A stretch of 64,000 bases of DNA from NCBI GenBank assembly GCA_949752795.1, contig OX457060.1:104668949-104732948 (forward strand), written 5' to 3'. Source of the DNA: Hyperoodon ampullatus. Taxonomy: Eukaryota > Chordata > Mammalia > Artiodactyla > Ziphiidae. Of the stretch, positions 61,999 to 64,000 are shown piece by piece. The translations under genes were made by a program, and so were the position numbers. The notes under the pieces are model-generated. The model had not been told where the DNA came from. It made no database searches and was given only the letters and a program-made list of their open reading frames with translations. Position 1 is the stretch's first letter; every line of letters starts with the position of its first letter.

Positions 61999-63327
61999 CT
62001 GATTCCACAAAACAGTTTAAATGTAATTAACACAGTATAAACATTTGTGCAAGATGTTTTACCTTTTCAAATATATATACAAAAAGAAAACTCATTACTT
62101 AATAGCAATTCTTGTGCTTTCTAACTCTATCATTCTTCAGTGGTGTCATTTTTGTACCTTTACATATTGTGAGTAAACTCAGTTTGGCATTTCCATACCA
62201 AAAGTTCTACAATTAGGTTTTTGATAAATGTAAGCTCTTGTTTGGAAATAGAATGCATTTAACCACGAGTACCATCAACATAACTCTTCTGTATCAAAGC
62301 AGCCTGCCATCTGATCATTTATGTGCAAAATCAGGTATTTTGTCTAATCATTGTGTACAAAGTAGTGGGGGACTGGACATATAGAAGGATTTATAGAAGA
62401 AGTCAAATTAATCAAAAATAGTCTGAAATGGAAAGGGCTTGAAAAGAAGCCAGGATAATGGAGTTATACAAACTATCATCATACACTTCTCTAACCCCCC
62501 AATACAAACGTCCAATCAAAGGATGGAGAGAGTCCTTAAAGAAGGAACTTCCTTAATAGCTATTAATAATGTACAAAATTATACCTTAACATCTCGTTCC
62601 AGGAAGAGAACAGTGAGTTTTCATTTCGCTACAGAAAGCATGATTTCTATTCATCAACAGTATGACTTTCTAAAATATCTCCTCAAGTTATTATGGTGTT
62701 TTATAACCAGGCCTGATTGTAAAATATGATGTTACAAAAATCAATAATAAAATATTCGTATGATCCAAGATTTTCCCAAATTGAATCTGACTGGGTCATA
62801 GCAGTATGCTGATGTCTGGAATGCAAGTAATATACTATATTATTGATGCCTGTCAAATAACGGAAATTGTTACAAATTAATTCATCCCTAACCTAATTAA
62901 CCCCGTGAGCAATACTATATGCACTCCAGATGAGTACTGTTTTGCTCTGACCATAAAGCTACAGAGGACAATATTTCAACCTATAAAATCACCTTTTAAG
63001 CCACTTAGAAACCTCAAAGAATATTGTTTATGTAGAAGTGATGCAAAAGAATGCATTACCTCATCTGTTTGAATTATTTTTGGTCCGATGCAAAATATTC
63101 TTTCTCTAACTTTTTTTTTAATTGTAAAAATAATCTTAGGGAAAAGTGTAGTCTGTCTTTTACATGTTAAGCAGATAGAACCATTCATGTTAAGAGTTTG
63201 CATTATTAAAAATAAAAGTTGTGTACATTTTAGAGGAGAAATGGGGAAGCCTTAACATTTTCTTGATGTTATAATGCAAAAATGATTGTTTTCTATCCAG
63301 GATATCTCATAAATCTGACTTTGCAGA

Positions 63328-63366
63328 TATATATATATTTTTATTTTTATTTTATATATATATATT
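63328..63366 (+). repeat. (TA)n/AT-rich simple repeat
   Basis: ATATATATATTTTTATTTTT then ATATATATATATT. A second TA-rich run, with CTATATATATA units, lies at 63454-63480. Confidence 0.85.
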
Positions 63367-64000
63367 TTAAAAGAGAATATTGCCTTCTGCTTTCAAAATC
63401 TAGAACAGTGAGAAAAAAAACAGTGCTTTGTGGTTAATCTCCATTTTAGGAGATCTATATATATATCTATATATCTATAAACTACATCTACATATAGCGA
63501 GAGGCACCTGGTATTGTGCCAGATGTTGTCAAAATGCATTACTGAAATATCATATCTGATAACAACTAAAGTGAAATGATACCCTATTGACTGGAATGTC
63601 ACTGATGCTGTGGCCTGTTGTTCTTGACACTACAGAAGAAGATCAAAGCATCTTTCATGGTGATAAAGCTGGCAGTAGAAACAGGAAATAATGCCAGAGA
63701 GACTGATTAAGTGTTAACATTCCCACCTGCTGCCATAAAAATAGCACATAACATCTGTAATTCAGGATGATTTTCTCCTCCTGTGTTTACTTTCGTGCCA
63801 GCTATAGTATTTGAAACAGTTAATAGTGATGAATGCTTTCCTCTTTATATCTCCCCAGGCAAGAATTAGGTTATAAGAGGACTTCTCTTTCAGTGTGATG
63901 CCTTTCAAGGACTACCTCTTACATGTATATTAAGTATCAAGAAAGGCACTTCAAGTGGGCACAAAAATATGACTCATTCCTCCTCCGTGCCTCATATTTA

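Larger units (their letters stand above)
42322..64000 (-). other. EPHA3: EPHA3 intron 3, partial (3' portion of intron)
   Basis: Sequence right of exon 4 lies upstream in the gene. It ends in the sense direction with a T-rich tract and TTTGTAG acceptor at 42322. No exon 3 (large ephrin-binding-domain exon) is visible up to the right edge, so at least 21.7 kb of intron 3 is present. Contents are repeats and unassigned AT-rich sequence, listed separately. Confidence 0.85.
60999..64000. other. Unassigned intronic sequence with simple repeats
   Basis: Contains the ATAC, TG and TA simple repeats listed. 63,590-63,900 is unique and looks better preserved in complexity than its neighbours. No exon 3 of EPHA3 is seen. 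Confidence 0.5.

Overview
The window is vertebrate nuclear DNA, almost certainly from a cetacean. It is AT-rich, intronic and full of interspersed repeats. The best lineage marker is a set of tRNA-derived SINEs of the CHR type: seven CHR-2-like copies of roughly 175-235 bp and one longer CHR-1-like copy. Their heads begin GGGCTTCCCTGGTGG and carry Pol III A and B boxes. This is the typical SINE of whales, dolphins and hippo relatives. No ruminant BovB/BovA, primate Alu or rodent B1/B2 copies were seen. L1, L2, MIR and LTR relics are ordinary mammalian background.

Only one gene is supported. Two exons on the minus strand, 42166-42321 (156 bp) and 41149-41484 (336 bp), encode the end of the cysteine-rich region and the first fibronectin type III domain of an Eph receptor tyrosine kinase. 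The residues fit EPHA3 and not EPHA5. The exon lengths, the phase 1 junctions and the GTGAGT donors fit exons 4 and 5 of the usual Eph gene structure. They are separated by a 681 bp intron. Everything right of 42321 is intron 3 (5' part of the gene lies beyond the right edge). Everything left of 41149 is intron 5 (exon 6 and the kinase lie beyond the left edge). No promoter, first exon, CpG island or second gene was found.

Layout. 1-41148, intron 5: L2 at 2.6 and 17.9-21.1 kb; two same-orientation LTR relics at 3.6-4.5 and 36.1-37.0 kb; a further LTR-like stretch at 6.4-7.0 kb; CHR-2 SINEs at 17.4 (inside a MIR), 24.9, 29.9, 32.7 and 40.3 kb; L1 3' ends at 9.5, 20.2, 26.8, 31.4 and 33.6 kb; an MLT2-type ERVL LTR holding a GATA microsatellite at 22.3 kb. 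41149-42321, the two exons and intron 4. 42322-64000, intron 3: CHR-2 at 46.4 and 60.8 kb; CHR-1 at 55.3 kb; L1 pieces at 50.6 and 54.1 kb; MIR and L2 fragments; a strong polypurine/(GA)n tract at 50.1 kb.

Nothing here is an obviously new biological system. The most testable ideas are: oppositely oriented SINEs flanking exons 4-5 (possible circular RNA); a 105 bp phase 1-1 cryptic exon in intron 5 on the EPHA3 strand; apparently faster change in exon 4 than in exon 5; a G-quadruplex/H-DNA-prone tract; and repeat-free stretches that look like possible conserved enhancers. Repeat boundaries are by eye and approximate unless a target-site duplication is described.
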